Source: Chryseobacterium sp. (GTDB lineage: Bacteria; Bacteroidota; Bacteroidia; Flavobacteriales; Weeksellaceae). Taken from it: 64,000 nt of DNA. Where the stretch lies: positions 558,001 to 622,000 of the forward strand of contig NZ_VOXE01000001.1 in assembly GCF_008014695.1 (NCBI RefSeq). Reading direction: 5' to 3'. The notes beneath the pieces were generated by a model. It was not told the origin of the DNA. It searched no databases and worked only from the letters and a program-made list of their open reading frames with translations. Both the position numbers and the translations under genes were made by a program. Below, one piece after another: positions 9,204 through 17,552 of the stretch; position 1 is the first letter of the stretch, and each line of letters starts with the position of its first letter.

Positions 9204-9617
9204 TCAGCCTTTTTTAGTCCGCATTGCCTTTACTTTTTTAACTTCCGGATCTTCAACAAATTTCTGGTACTCTTCGCTTTCTACCGGATAGAGTGCGACT
9301 TTCCCATCAGAATTGCTGTGAACGCCGAAACCGTAACGTTTGCCAAGAGCGGAAGACCGGAAACAGGCCTGGCCTTTTGAAAAGAACTGTTTTCTGGCTT
9401 CGGTTTTTTCAGTTTCAGTAATGTCGTTTTTCTGAACATAGCATTCAAACATCACATCATCAGAAGAAAACCGATAAGGATTTTTGGAAATCATGTCGTA
9501 CTGAATTTCAGCCAGCGTTCTGTTTCGTTTCATCGGCGGAATTTCACTTTCTGAAACGGGACAGTCTTCTGCAATTTCGATAAAAGTGTCTTTATAATTC
9601 GTGGTATGGGTTTTCAT
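9204..9617 (-). CDS. DUF6157-type small protein
   Basis: 137 residues, soluble. The opening NYKDTFIEIAEDCPVSESEIPP and the later SSALGKRYGFGVHSNSDGKVALYPVESEEYQKF resemble the DUF6157 family, known only from sequence. Several charged residues and the conserved KRYGFG segment suggest a compact fold, but no catalytic pattern is evident. It stands alone with gaps of 90 and 130 bases. Family assignment is from memory of the consensus. Confidence 0.78.
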   Translation of the reverse strand: MKTHTTNYKDTFIEIAEDCPVSESEIPPMKRNRTLAEIQYDMISKNPYRFSSDDVMFECYVQKNDITETEKTEARKQFFSKGQACFRSSALGKRYGFGVHSNSDGKVALYPVESEEYQKFVEDPEVKKVKAMRTKKG

Positions 9618-9753
9618 TTTTAGGTTTTAATGGTTATGAGGGTGTGAATTTATGGGATTTTTTAAATAAAAAAAGTGCCCAAGACAATTATGTTGTCGAG
9701 AAATTCCTTTAAATTCTATAAAAATGGCTCACGCCAATTTCCTCAGCATCTAA

Positions 9754-10223
9754 TTATTTTGATAAATTTGGGTCAGAGATAGGCATACAGTCCCTGAAAA
9801 TAGGATAAAAGTACTGTAGTTTAAACTTCATTTTTTCTTTCTCATCATGATACTGTTCAACATTTCCTTCTTTTATTATCCACCATTTTGAACGCCCGTC
9901 GAAATAAACGGTGTCATTAAGATTAATGGTTTTATATTTTACGAATGCATATTGAACATAGTCGTCAAACTTCATTTACATATTTTAAAATTCTGACTGA
10001 ATCTACGATCCTATCAAAGCTGGGAGAACTAAAGTCTTGCGTAATAAAAGTTTTATCTTCAAAATTCATTTGCCAAAATCGAGCTATCTTAAAATCCATT
10101 TCATCAGTAGATTCATCAACTTGCTTAAAAATAATTACCTTCTCAATGAGATGATCTTTATTAGTTACGCAACTGAAAAATATTAGAAGAGAAAATATTA
10201 AGTATATATTTTTTTAATTTCAT
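9754..10223 (-). pseudogene. Frameshifted lipoprotein gene of unknown function
   Basis: Two open stretches in different frames join into one plausible protein. From the ATG at 10223, dropping one base of the seven-base A run (plus-strand T run 10209-10215) gives MKLKNIYLIFSLLIFFSC, a clean lipoprotein signal with lipobox Cys, then about 60 further residues ending in a TGA at 9965. Skipping one T near 9967-9969 joins NEV to DDYVQYAFVKYKT, the frame of a 73-codon ORF (9975-9754) that ends PISDPNLSK. Total would be about 153 residues. Both indels lie in short homopolymers, so decay, slippage or sequencing error are all possible. Alternatively the 73-codon ORF is an independent gene overlapping by 11 bases. 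Confidence 0.55.
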
Positions 10224-10228
10224 TGCTT

Positions 10229-10426
10229 TTACGTTTTTAATAGGAACATATATTGAGAAATATTTTTATGCAGTATATTTCTTTGAAGTATTGCCATTAA
10301 AGTGATAAAATTAATAGAGATTGCCACTCCCATAAACATTATGCTATAAAATTTCCACATACTCTTGTTTTGAGGTTGCGAGCGCAATCTAAATATAACA
10401 TCAGTCCAAATTTTATACAAATTCAT
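10229..10426 (-). CDS. Short paralogue of the neighbouring membrane protein (probable truncated copy)
   Basis: 65 residues. The first ~47 align with the start of the 140-residue protein encoded just upstream: IWxDxIxRxxSQxQN, WKF, SIxFMG and INFI/LNFI recur in the same order. The copy stops where its neighbour continues into three more helices, so it is probably a degraded tandem duplicate, though a genuine one-helix protein is possible. Its ATG overlaps the neighbour's stop by 4 bases (ATGA). Confidence 0.6.
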   Translation of the reverse strand: MNLYKIWTDVIFRLRSQPQNKSMWKFYSIMFMGVAISINFITLMAILQRNILHKNISQYMFLLKT

Positions 10427-10845
10427 TTAATTAGCTTTAATAATAAAAATGCAGTTAATGCATAAATAGGTAAACTTAAAAATGATATAAGTAAATATGT
10501 ACCAATATATCTTCCATTATGATATTTATATTTTTCTATTAAACGCTCATATTTCCTATTGTAGAAAACTAAAGAATAATTTAGTAAAAGGGCAGGTAAA
10601 AAATAAGACATAATAAAACCTAAAATTGAATTCAATTTACTGTTTTCAATAAAAAAATTAATCTTAACGATAAATATTTTATCTATCATGTTTAAATCAC
10701 TTAAAAAAATAGAAATAACAATGAAGTTTAAACTCATCGCAATTCCCATAAACAATATTGAGAGAAATTTCCAGTTTTCCCTATTCTGAGACTGCGATTT
10801 AATACGCAAAATACAATCAACCCAAATAGTATAATAAAGTTTCAT
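10423..10845 (-). CDS. Hypothetical four-helix membrane protein
   Basis: 140 residues with hydrophobic segments at about 27-48, 67-80, 79-95 and 115-138, a short Arg/Lys-rich N-terminus (IWVDCILRIKSQSQNRENWKF) and a Lys/Tyr-rich loop before the last helix. I recognise no family. Base composition is more AT-rich than the flanking housekeeping genes, which suggests acquired or fast-evolving DNA. It heads a run of small orphan genes ending near 9754. Confidence 0.65.
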   Translation of the reverse strand: MKLYYTIWVDCILRIKSQSQNRENWKFLSILFMGIAMSLNFIVISIFLSDLNMIDKIFIVKINFFIENSKLNSILGFIMSYFLPALLLNYSLVFYNRKYERLIEKYKYHNGRYIGTYLLISFLSLPIYALTAFLLLKLIK

Positions 10846-11130
10846 ATCTAAGGATTATATTTATTTTGACATATAAGACTTTGGGAGGGACTAAGGTAAA
10901 AATATTTGGTGGGATTTTGTGGAATTTGGAGATTAACGAAAATGGAAACTTTTCGATACTCTTTAGACAAAGGCAAAACAGGAATGAAATAGTAAAATAA
11001 CTGATGTAATATTATACTCACAAAATCATTCTAAAAAGAATTCTCATGAATGTAAAAAGTAGAACAAAGTCAATACAGCAGGGTTTTCGAGAAAGATTGA
11101 GCACAAAATCGAGAGTAGGGATAAAGATAT
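10846..11130. other. Intergenic stretch between tRNA-Phe and the orphan-gene islet
   Basis: About 285 AT-rich bases without a convincing gene, repeat or -7 box. A 40-codon plus-strand frame (11046-11168) runs through the tRNA terminator and is not believable. No copy of the tRNA 3' end (attachment-site remnant) was seen here or near 9.65 kb. Confidence 0.5.
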
Positions 11131-11157
11131 TAAAAAAGCCCCTTAAAAAGGGGCTTT
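11131..11157 (-). terminator. Terminator of tRNA-Phe
   Basis: Perfect stem AAAGCCCCTT / AAGGGGCTTT with a TTT loop, followed by a run of six T on the minus strand, about 15 bases past the tRNA 3' end. A small palindrome (ACAACTAACAGTTGT) sits between tRNA and hairpin. Confidence 0.85.
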
Positions 11158-11171
11158 ACAACTGTTAGTTG

Positions 11172-11244
11172 TGGTTTCTCCAGGAATCGAACCAGGGACA
11201 CATGGATTTTCAATCCATTGCTCTACCAACTGAGCTAAGAAACC
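11172..11244 (-). tRNA. tRNA-Phe (anticodon GAA)
   Basis: Reverse complement begins GGTTTCTTAGCTCAGTTGG and ends GGTTCGATTCCTGGAGAAAC followed by C and discriminator A. Acceptor stem GGTTTCT/AGAAACC, D-loop GTTGGTAGAGC, anticodon stem ATGGA/TCCAT with loop TTGAAAA, and T-loop GGTTCGATTCC all fold correctly. The terminal CCA is not encoded. Confidence 0.97.
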
Positions 11245-11263
11245 TTTTCGTTTTGTTGTGGGG

Positions 11264-11295
11264 CAAAAGTATAAACTTTAGGCTTATGACACAAA
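11264..11295 (-). promoter_or_regulatory. Bacteroidota-type promoter of tRNA-Phe
   Basis: On the minus strand TTTG (11295-11292), 20 bases, then TACTTTTG (11271-11264) match the -33 TTTG / -7 TAnnTTTG consensus exactly. The tRNA starts 19 bases past the -7 box. Confidence 0.8.
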
Positions 11296-11329
11296 TTTTC
11301 AGCGAACTATTTTATGATTTTTACAAAAA

Positions 11330-13171
11330 CTATTGATTCTCAGACGGATTGTTTTCCTGTTCGCGACGGATGTGTTCGCTCATCTCCTCCAAAACAGGTT
11401 TAATGGTGCTTTCCGGAAGTTCGCTGATGCGGATATACATAAGCCCATCGATGGCATCATTGAAATTTGGATCCACATTAAATGAAATCACCTTCGCGTT
11501 TTGCTTGATGTATTTCTTGATCAGAACAGGAAGTCTCATTTCGGGTTCCAGATCATCGATTATTTTGTCGAGTTTATTGAGATCCGATTCCACTTCATCA
11601 AAAAACAGGTTTTTATCGCGGTCTTTCAGTTTTACTTTGAACTCTTTTTTAGGATGAATGTACTGCGCTACGGCTGAGTCGTAATAATGGGAACGCATAA
11701 ACTCAATCATCAGAGATTTGGAAAATGCTGAAAATTTATCGGAAATACTCACGCCGCCCATGAGGAACTTGTGCTCCGGATTCCGCAGACAGACATGCAC
11801 TATGCCTCGCCAAAGCAGGAAAAGCGGCAAGGGTTTCTGCTGATACTCCTGCGAAACGTAGGCTCTACCCATTTCAATCACTTTTCTGAAAAAAGGCTGA
11901 AGTTCGGGATCAAATTCAAACAGAGAACTGATGTAGAATCCTTCAATTCCGTACTTTTTCATGACTTCACTTCCAAGCGCCATTCTGTAGGCCCCTACGA
12001 GTCTTTTTGCTGCACTGTCCCAAAGAAAAAGATGGTGATAATGTTTGTCATATTCATCGAGATCAAAGGGCAGGTTGCTGCCTTCGCCAATGGCGCGGAA
12101 AGTCAGTTCGCGCTGTCTCCCGATCTCGCGCATGATAGACGGGATTTCATCGTAGGCCACAAAAAATACTTCATAGCTCCCGTTCTGGAAAAGCATTTTT
12201 TCGCTTTTATGCAACTTTTCAATCTCCCGGATCAGGTCTTCCTGCGGTGTTTCATCGATGATATTCTGCACGACATTTTCTTCCTTCAGGAGCGGAAAAT
12301 TGAGTTTTAGATTCGGCAGTTTGAGCTGTTCGGCAATCGACTTTCTTTTCTCGTAATAGGATTTAAGCATGTAAATCTTATTCTGAAGAAATTCGCCAAG
12401 TTCTTCCACGGATTCATGATCGTCCATTGTTTTTACCGGTACCGGTTTTCCAATCCGTATGCGGATGGGTTTCTCACGCTTGTGCATCATTTCCGCCGGA
12501 AGCATCATGGTTTGAAGATCTGCGTGCAGTTTGGAAATACGGTAGAATATATTGCTGTTCTTTGCGTGGAAATACATCGGAACAACGGGAACTTTTGCCA
12601 TTTTAATGAGTTTCAGCGCCGGTTTTTCCCAGGTTTTGTCCAAAATCTCACTGAATTCATTATTTTTATTTGAAACTTCGCCAGCCGGAAAAATACCTAC
12701 GCAGCCGCCTTCCTTTAAGTGCTGTAGTGTCGCGCGCATTCCGGTGGCGCTGTTTCGGACTTCTTTTCTGTTTTCAAAAGGATTTACGGGAATCACAAAA
12801 GGTTCCATCGGTTTGATTTTCTCCAGCAGGAAATTTCCCATTACCTTAAAATCCGGACGGATTTCAGTGAGAATTTTACACATTAAAATGCCGTCAATGG
12901 CCCCTAAAGGATGATTGGAAACCAGAATGAACGGCCCTTTTTTTGGAATTTTTGCAAGATCTTCCTTAAAAACGATATATTTTAAATCTCTTTCCCGAAC
13001 AAAGGAATCAAAAAAGTCTTTACCCGATTTTTCCTTGAGTTTATCATACAGTTTATTCACTTCATCAATTTTCGTCAAACGCATAGCGGCGGCGGCAAGG
13101 GGATTTTTAAGAAATCCCAGTTTGCTTAAACCGGATGCTCTAATCAGATCGTTTTTGGTAATAAGGCTCAT
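11330..13171 (-). CDS. olsF: Bifunctional acyltransferase, OlsF-like (PlsC + GNAT domains)
   Basis: 613 residues. The N-terminal domain is a PlsC/OlsA-type O-acyltransferase with SNHPLGAIDG (about 85-94) and the GIFPAGEVS block near 176. The C-terminal domain (from about 340) resembles the OlsB/hemolysin GNAT-like N-acyltransferase, with IGRQRELTFRAIGEG, HLFLWDSAAKRLVGAYR and FLLWRGI. This order is that of OlsF, which makes ornithine-type aminolipids by N- then O-acylation; in Bacteroidota the amino acid could instead be glycine. It acts at the inner membrane. Located 16 bases after the aspartate kinase gene, so probably co-transcribed. Confidence 0.82.
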   Translation of the reverse strand: MSLITKNDLIRASGLSKLGFLKNPLAAAAMRLTKIDEVNKLYDKLKEKSGKDFFDSFVRERDLKYIVFKEDLAKIPKKGPFILVSNHPLGAIDGILMCKILTEIRPDFKVMGNFLLEKIKPMEPFVIPVNPFENRKEVRNSATGMRATLQHLKEGGCVGIFPAGEVSNKNNEFSEILDKTWEKPALKLIKMAKVPVVPMYFHAKNSNIFYRISKLHADLQTMMLPAEMMHKREKPIRIRIGKPVPVKTMDDHESVEELGEFLQNKIYMLKSYYEKRKSIAEQLKLPNLKLNFPLLKEENVVQNIIDETPQEDLIREIEKLHKSEKMLFQNGSYEVFFVAYDEIPSIMREIGRQRELTFRAIGEGSNLPFDLDEYDKHYHHLFLWDSAAKRLVGAYRMALGSEVMKKYGIEGFYISSLFEFDPELQPFFRKVIEMGRAYVSQEYQQKPLPLFLLWRGIVHVCLRNPEHKFLMGGVSISDKFSAFSKSLMIEFMRSHYYDSAVAQYIHPKKEFKVKLKDRDKNLFFDEVESDLNKLDKIIDDLEPEMRLPVLIKKYIKQNAKVISFNVDPNFNDAIDGLMYIRISELPESTIKPVLEEMSEHIRREQENNPSENQ

Positions 13172-13187
13172 GTTGTCAGTTTGGTTA

Positions 13188-14426
13188 TCAGTGGGTGACC
13201 ATCTGTATGGTCTGTTTCGAAATCTGTTCGAGCAGTATTTTTTTGTCCTGGTAAAATTTATTCAAGTCGCTAAGGTCTGCATTTCTCACCGTAAAAAGGG
13301 AAACTCCTTTAACAAATTCAATATTGAACTGTTTATTGAGTTCGGCCTTGAGCAATTCTATATTGTTGAACTTGTCTTCCACACACAGCGCGAGCGAAAT
13401 GGCAGAATTCTGCATGAGTGAAATCTTGATTTTATACTTTGCCAAAAGCAGAAAAATGAGACTCAAATGGTCTTCAGCAATAAAGGAAAAATCGCGCGTC
13501 GCAATGCGGATCAGCACCTGATTTTCCTTTAGAATATAGGATTCAGTATATTCATTTTGGTCAGTCATTCCCACTTTTGTTCCGTTTTTTTCGGGTTCGA
13601 GAAATGATTTTACAAAGAATGGAATGTTTTTCTGTTGTAAAGGCTGCAGCGTTTTCGGATGAATGACAGAAGCTCCGTAATATGCCATTTCAATAGCTTC
13701 TTCGTAAGAAATGTTGGAAAGAAGGGAAACGTCTTTAAATTTCCGTGGGTCGGCGGTCATCACGCCGGGAACGTCTTTCCAGATCGTCATGGCTTCAGCA
13801 TTCAGACAATAGGCAAACACCGCTGCAGAATAATCTGAACCCTCTCTTCCTAAAGTCACCGTAAAATTATTTTCGTCGGAACCAATGAATCCCTGGGTCA
13901 CATAACAGATATTTCGCTGAAAATTTGAAATGTATTTTTCTGTTTTTTCCCAATTCACATTTCCATCGCGGTAAGAATCATCAGTTTTGAGGAAATCCCG
14001 TGCATCCATCCATTGGTTGAGAAAATTAATTTGATTGAGATAGGCACTGAGTATTTTAGAAGAGATGATTTCGCCACAGCTCACCACCTGATCGTAGACA
14101 AAATCATAATTGGGCGATTTATTTCTGCTCAAAAACGAGGAAATTTCGTCGAAAATCAGTTTAATTTCTTCAAATACAGGGTGTTTTTCAGAAAAAAGAC
14201 CGTCCGCAATATCGAAGTGATTCTGTTTAACATTTGTAATTTCATGTTGGAAATCTTCTTTGCCGAAATATAGTTCCACTACTTTTTCCAGAGCATTGGT
14301 CGTCTTTCCCATAGCGGAAACCACGAGCATGCAGTTTTCAAAACCCTGAGATTCCAAAACCCGACCGACATTTTTTATACCTTCCGCATCTTTTACTGAT
14401 GCACCTCCAAACTTAAAAACCTTCAT
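13188..14426 (-). CDS. Aspartate kinase (monofunctional)
   Basis: 412 residues. Phosphorylates aspartate, the first step to lysine, threonine, methionine and diaminopimelate. Kinase signature KFGGASVKDAEGI (5-17), the substrate/ATP regions FIGSDENNFTVTLGREGSDYSAA and WKDVPGVMTADPRKF, and YYGASVIHPKTLQPL are intact. The region after about 290 holds the paired ACT domains used for feedback control. No homoserine dehydrogenase domain is fused. Divergent from fbp across a 207-base region. Confidence 0.94.
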   Translation of the reverse strand: MKVFKFGGASVKDAEGIKNVGRVLESQGFENCMLVVSAMGKTTNALEKVVELYFGKEDFQHEITNVKQNHFDIADGLFSEKHPVFEEIKLIFDEISSFLSRNKSPNYDFVYDQVVSCGEIISSKILSAYLNQINFLNQWMDARDFLKTDDSYRDGNVNWEKTEKYISNFQRNICYVTQGFIGSDENNFTVTLGREGSDYSAAVFAYCLNAEAMTIWKDVPGVMTADPRKFKDVSLLSNISYEEAIEMAYYGASVIHPKTLQPLQQKNIPFFVKSFLEPEKNGTKVGMTDQNEYTESYILKENQVLIRIATRDFSFIAEDHLSLIFLLLAKYKIKISLMQNSAISLALCVEDKFNNIELLKAELNKQFNIEFVKGVSLFTVRNADLSDLNKFYQDKKILLEQISKQTIQMVTH

Positions 14427-14633
14427 CTAAATATTTCAAAATCAATAGTATAAATTACAATTCCACCTGTTTTAATTCTTCAACCAATCTTCAAAATTAT
14501 TGATTTAGTTCGAGAAAAAAAAGGAATGATTTTCTAATGGGATATTTATACCCTTTTTTGATCAAAAATTTGTACAAAAACGGTATAATTGAAAGAATTT
14601 TTACGAAATTTGAAAAAACATAAAAATAAACAG

Positions 14634-15650
14634 ATGTCAGAACAATCTTTTCAGACCCTTGGTGAATTTATTATCGATAAGCAGGACGATTTCCAGTATT
14701 CTACGGGAGAATTTTCGAGGCTTTTAAGTGCCATTCGCTTGGCTTCGAAAGTCGTGAACCGCGAGGTGAACAAAGCCGGAATCGCCAACATCATCGGAAA
14801 AGTAGGCGGCGATAACATACAGGGAGAAGAGCAGCAGAAACTAGACGTTCTGGCCAATGAAATTTTTATTGAGGCCCTTTCTCAGAGAGAAGTGGTGTGC
14901 GGAATTGCCTCAGAAGAGACCGACGATTTTATTGAAATAAAGGCCGGGTCAAACGCTCATTTAAGCAAATATGTGGTATTGATCGATCCATTGGATGGAT
15001 CCTCAAATATTGATGTGAATGTGTCTGTCGGAACCATTTTCTCCATTTACCGCCGTGTAACCGAACCGGGAACTCCCGTAACTTTAGAAGATTTTTTACA
15101 GAAAGGCGTCAACCAGGCAGCTGCCGGTTATGTAGTATACGGTTCATCGACCATGATTGTTTATACTACCGGAAACGGAGTGAACGGTTTTACGCTCGAT
15201 CCAAGTCTCGGAACCTATTATCTTTCACATCCACGGATGCAGTTTTCAGAAACAGGCAAAATTTACTCCATCAATGAAGGAAATTATATTAAATTTCCGC
15301 AGGGAGTAAAAGATTATATCAAATACTGTCAGCAGGAAGAGGATGATCGCCCTTATACCTCCCGTTATATCGGAAGTTTGGTGTCGGATTTTCACAGAAA
15401 TATGATCAAAGGTGGGATTTACATCTATCCATCCACTTCCCAGTCACCCAACGGAAAACTGCGTTTGCTTTATGAATGCAACCCAATGGCATTTCTGGCA
15501 GAACAGGCGGGAGGGAAATGCAGCGATGGTTTCAACCGGATTCTGGAAATTCAGCCGACTGAACTGCATCAGAGAGTACCTTTCTTCTGTGGAAGTTCAA
15601 AAATGGTCGAAAAAGCAGAGGAGTTTATGCAAAATGCAAAAGATGCCTAA
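14634..15650 (+). CDS. fbp: Class 1 fructose-1,6-bisphosphatase
   Basis: 338 residues from [12 protein letters not shown] at 14634; an upstream in-frame TTG at 14589 adds a Lys-rich stretch without family similarity. The metal site block EETDDF and [22 protein letters not shown] are typical of class 1 enzymes, as is [19 protein letters not shown]. Hydrolyses fructose-1,6-bisphosphate to fructose-6-phosphate in gluconeogenesis. menC begins at the base after its stop codon. Confidence 0.95.
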   Translation: MSEQSFQTLGEFIIDKQDDFQYSTGEFSRLLSAIRLASKVVNREVNKAGIANIIGKVGGDNIQGEEQQKLDVLANEIFIEALSQREVVCGIASEETDDFIEIKAGSNAHLSKYVVLIDPLDGSSNIDVNVSVGTIFSIYRRVTEPGTPVTLEDFLQKGVNQAAAGYVVYGSSTMIVYTTGNGVNGFTLDPSLGTYYLSHPRMQFSETGKIYSINEGNYIKFPQGVKDYIKYCQQEEDDRPYTSRYIGSLVSDFHRNMIKGGIYIYPSTSQSPNGKLRLLYECNPMAFLAEQAGGKCSDGFNRILEIQPTELHQRVPFFCGSSKMVEKAEEFMQNAKDA

Positions 15651-16655
15651 ATGACGGCGAAGTTTTCTTCCTATATCCTTAATTTTAAACAGCCGGGCGG
15701 CACTTCGCGTGGAATTCTGCATACGAAGGAGACTTTCATTCTGGAAATTTTCGAAAACGGAAAAAAAGGCGTCGGTGAATGTGCCCTTTTCCGCGGTTTG
15801 AGTTGTGATGATGTTCCTGAATATGAATCCAAACTGAAATGGCTCTGCGAAAACATCAATGAAAATCCCGCATTTTTAAGTTCTAAATTAAGCGCTTTTC
15901 CTTCCATTTGGTTCGGATACGAACAGGCTTTGTTGAATTTAAAAAACGGGGATTGTTTGTATTTTCCGAGCTCATTTACCAAAGGAAAAGCGAGGCTCAA
16001 AATCAACGGACTGATCTGGATGGGCGACGCATCATTCATGCAGAAACAGATTGAAGAAAAACTGAAAGACGGTTTCGACTGCATTAAATTAAAGATCGGC
16101 ACCGACTGGAAATCTGAAAAAGAAATTCTGAAAAATCTCCGTGAAAAATTCCCGGAAGAGCAGCTTGAAATTCGGGTAGATGCGAACGGCGGTTTTGATT
16201 TTAATGAAGCAAAAAAAGTCCTGAAAGAACTTTCTGAACTGAAGATTCATTCGATTGAACAGCCCATCAAAGCGGGAAATCTGGACCAGATGGCTGAACT
16301 TTGTGAAGAAACTCTAACTCCCATCGCTTTGGACGAAGAACTCATAGGGATTCTGGAACCTGAAGAAAAACAGAAACTTTTAGCCAAATTACAACCACAG
16401 TACATCATTCTGAAACCTTCATTAATTGGTGGCTTTTTGGGGTCTGATGAATGGATTTCGTATGCCGAATATTCAGGAATCGGGTGGTGGATGACATCCG
16501 CACTCGAAAGCAATATCGGTCTGAATGCCATTGCACAATATGCTTTTACAAAAAACCCCACAATTCCGCAGGGATTGGGGACTGGGGGGCTTTTCACCAA
16601 TAATTTTGAAAGTGCGCTCGAGCTTAGCGGGGACCAACTCAGATTTAAGGTTTAA
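15651..16655 (+). CDS. menC: o-Succinylbenzoate synthase
   Basis: 334-residue enolase-superfamily enzyme. The catalytic lysine pair KLK is at 146-148, metal ligands are D177 (RVDANGG), E203 (SIEQPI) and D228 (ALDEE), and the second base is K255 (ILKPSLIGG). The N-terminal capping domain and the GLGTGGLF C-terminus match menaquinone OSBS. It dehydrates SHCHC to o-succinylbenzoate. A dipeptide epimerase is the main alternative, less likely given menF in the same window. The gene abuts fbp and overlaps the converging DUF3575 gene by 4 bases. Confidence 0.85.
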   Translation: MTAKFSSYILNFKQPGGTSRGILHTKETFILEIFENGKKGVGECALFRGLSCDDVPEYESKLKWLCENINENPAFLSSKLSAFPSIWFGYEQALLNLKNGDCLYFPSSFTKGKARLKINGLIWMGDASFMQKQIEEKLKDGFDCIKLKIGTDWKSEKEILKNLREKFPEEQLEIRVDANGGFDFNEAKKVLKELSELKIHSIEQPIKAGNLDQMAELCEETLTPIALDEELIGILEPEEKQKLLAKLQPQYIILKPSLIGGFLGSDEWISYAEYSGIGWWMTSALESNIGLNAIAQYAFTKNPTIPQGLGTGGLFTNNFESALELSGDQLRFKV

Positions 16656-17401
16656 AATCGATATCCGATTGAAATTCCACTTCTGATTCCTGCCCATGGG
16701 CCGTCTAAAACTGCATCGGCACCGTGTTCATTTACGGTTGTCGTGTATTTTACAAGCGGAATGTCAAGATCGTCCAGGTTCTTTTTCAATTCTGCCTGCA
16801 TTTCCGGAGTCAGGGTTTCATTAGTTCTTCCTGAAACGGTGCCGCTGCCTTTTCCGTAATGTGCACCGACAAACCATGCATCCAGAACCCATTTCTTGGA
16901 ATTTCCCAAAAACCACTGCGCGCCAATCATTAAACCGCCGCTGGCACCCGAAACTTTTCCGGAAAAATTAAGCGGAAAGTCGTAAGCGAACCCACTGTAA
17001 GTCCCTCTGAAATCATACACAATATTGTTAACTTCGAAGGTAGAATAACGAAAATATGGTGCCAGATAAAATCCTTGTCCGAAGCCTTTTCCAAGATAGA
17101 TTCGGGGTTCAATAGTGAAATTACTCCCTTTAATTTCGGCATCTGCAGAAATGAGGGCATCGTTGTTATTAAACGATGATTCAAATGGGATTTTGCCGTT
17201 TCCTATAATTCCGAAACCGCCTGCAATTGAGATTCTTTTGCTGATGATTCTTTCATAAGTAAGATTGTAATTTCTCATGAAGTAACCGGCCACATTGGTT
17301 TTGATGATGTTGGAGACTTGTTTTACTTCTACAGTTGCGGAATCCTGAGCAAAACCGTGCTGAGAAAACAGCAACACTGCAAATAGAATTAATTTTTTCA
17401 T
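16652..17401 (-). CDS. DUF3575-type outer-membrane beta-barrel protein
   Basis: 249 residues with a Sec signal peptide (MKKLILFAVLLFSQHGFAQ) and alternating amphipathic strands ending in GIRSGISIGYRF, as in Bacteroidota barrel proteins. The opening VKTN-like segment IIKTNVAGYFMRNYNLTYERIISKRISIAGGFG is typical of DUF3575. A periplasmic or extracellular loop around 190-225 is polar. Function unknown; probably a small structural or adhesive barrel. Transcribed alone, convergent with menC. Confidence 0.82.
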   Translation of the reverse strand: MKKLILFAVLLFSQHGFAQDSATVEVKQVSNIIKTNVAGYFMRNYNLTYERIISKRISIAGGFGIIGNGKIPFESSFNNNDALISADAEIKGSNFTIEPRIYLGKGFGQGFYLAPYFRYSTFEVNNIVYDFRGTYSGFAYDFPLNFSGKVSGASGGLMIGAQWFLGNSKKWVLDAWFVGAHYGKGSGTVSGRTNETLTPEMQAELKKNLDDLDIPLVKYTTTVNEHGADAVLDGPWAGIRSGISIGYRF

Positions 17402-17537
17402 GGTATAGTTTTTTTGTTCAGATAAAATTAAACAAAAAACTCTTAAGCTTTACATTATATTTAGAGGATCCGTTCAATCTGATTTAAATTATTAATCCTA
17501 ATCGTTCTTTCGAATTTTTCTTTTCCCTGAGAATCCG

Positions 17538-17545
17538 TAAATTTG
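17538..17545 (+). promoter_or_regulatory. -7 promoter box of glnS
   Basis: TAAATTTG matches TAnnTTTG and ends 7 bases before the ATG at 17553. No TTTG is present 19-20 bases upstream. Transcription would begin at or just before the start codon. Confidence 0.6.
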
Positions 17546-17552
17546 CGCTACA

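Noticed and set aside
11046-11168. 40-codon plus-strand ORF next to tRNA-Phe
   Set aside because: It runs straight through the tRNA terminator hairpin, has no -7 box, and its sequence is just basic low-complexity residues.
9640-11172. Attachment-site repeat of the tRNA-Phe 3' end bordering an island
   Set aside because: I looked for the tRNA 3' end near 9.65 kb and along the gap and saw no copy; no integrase either.
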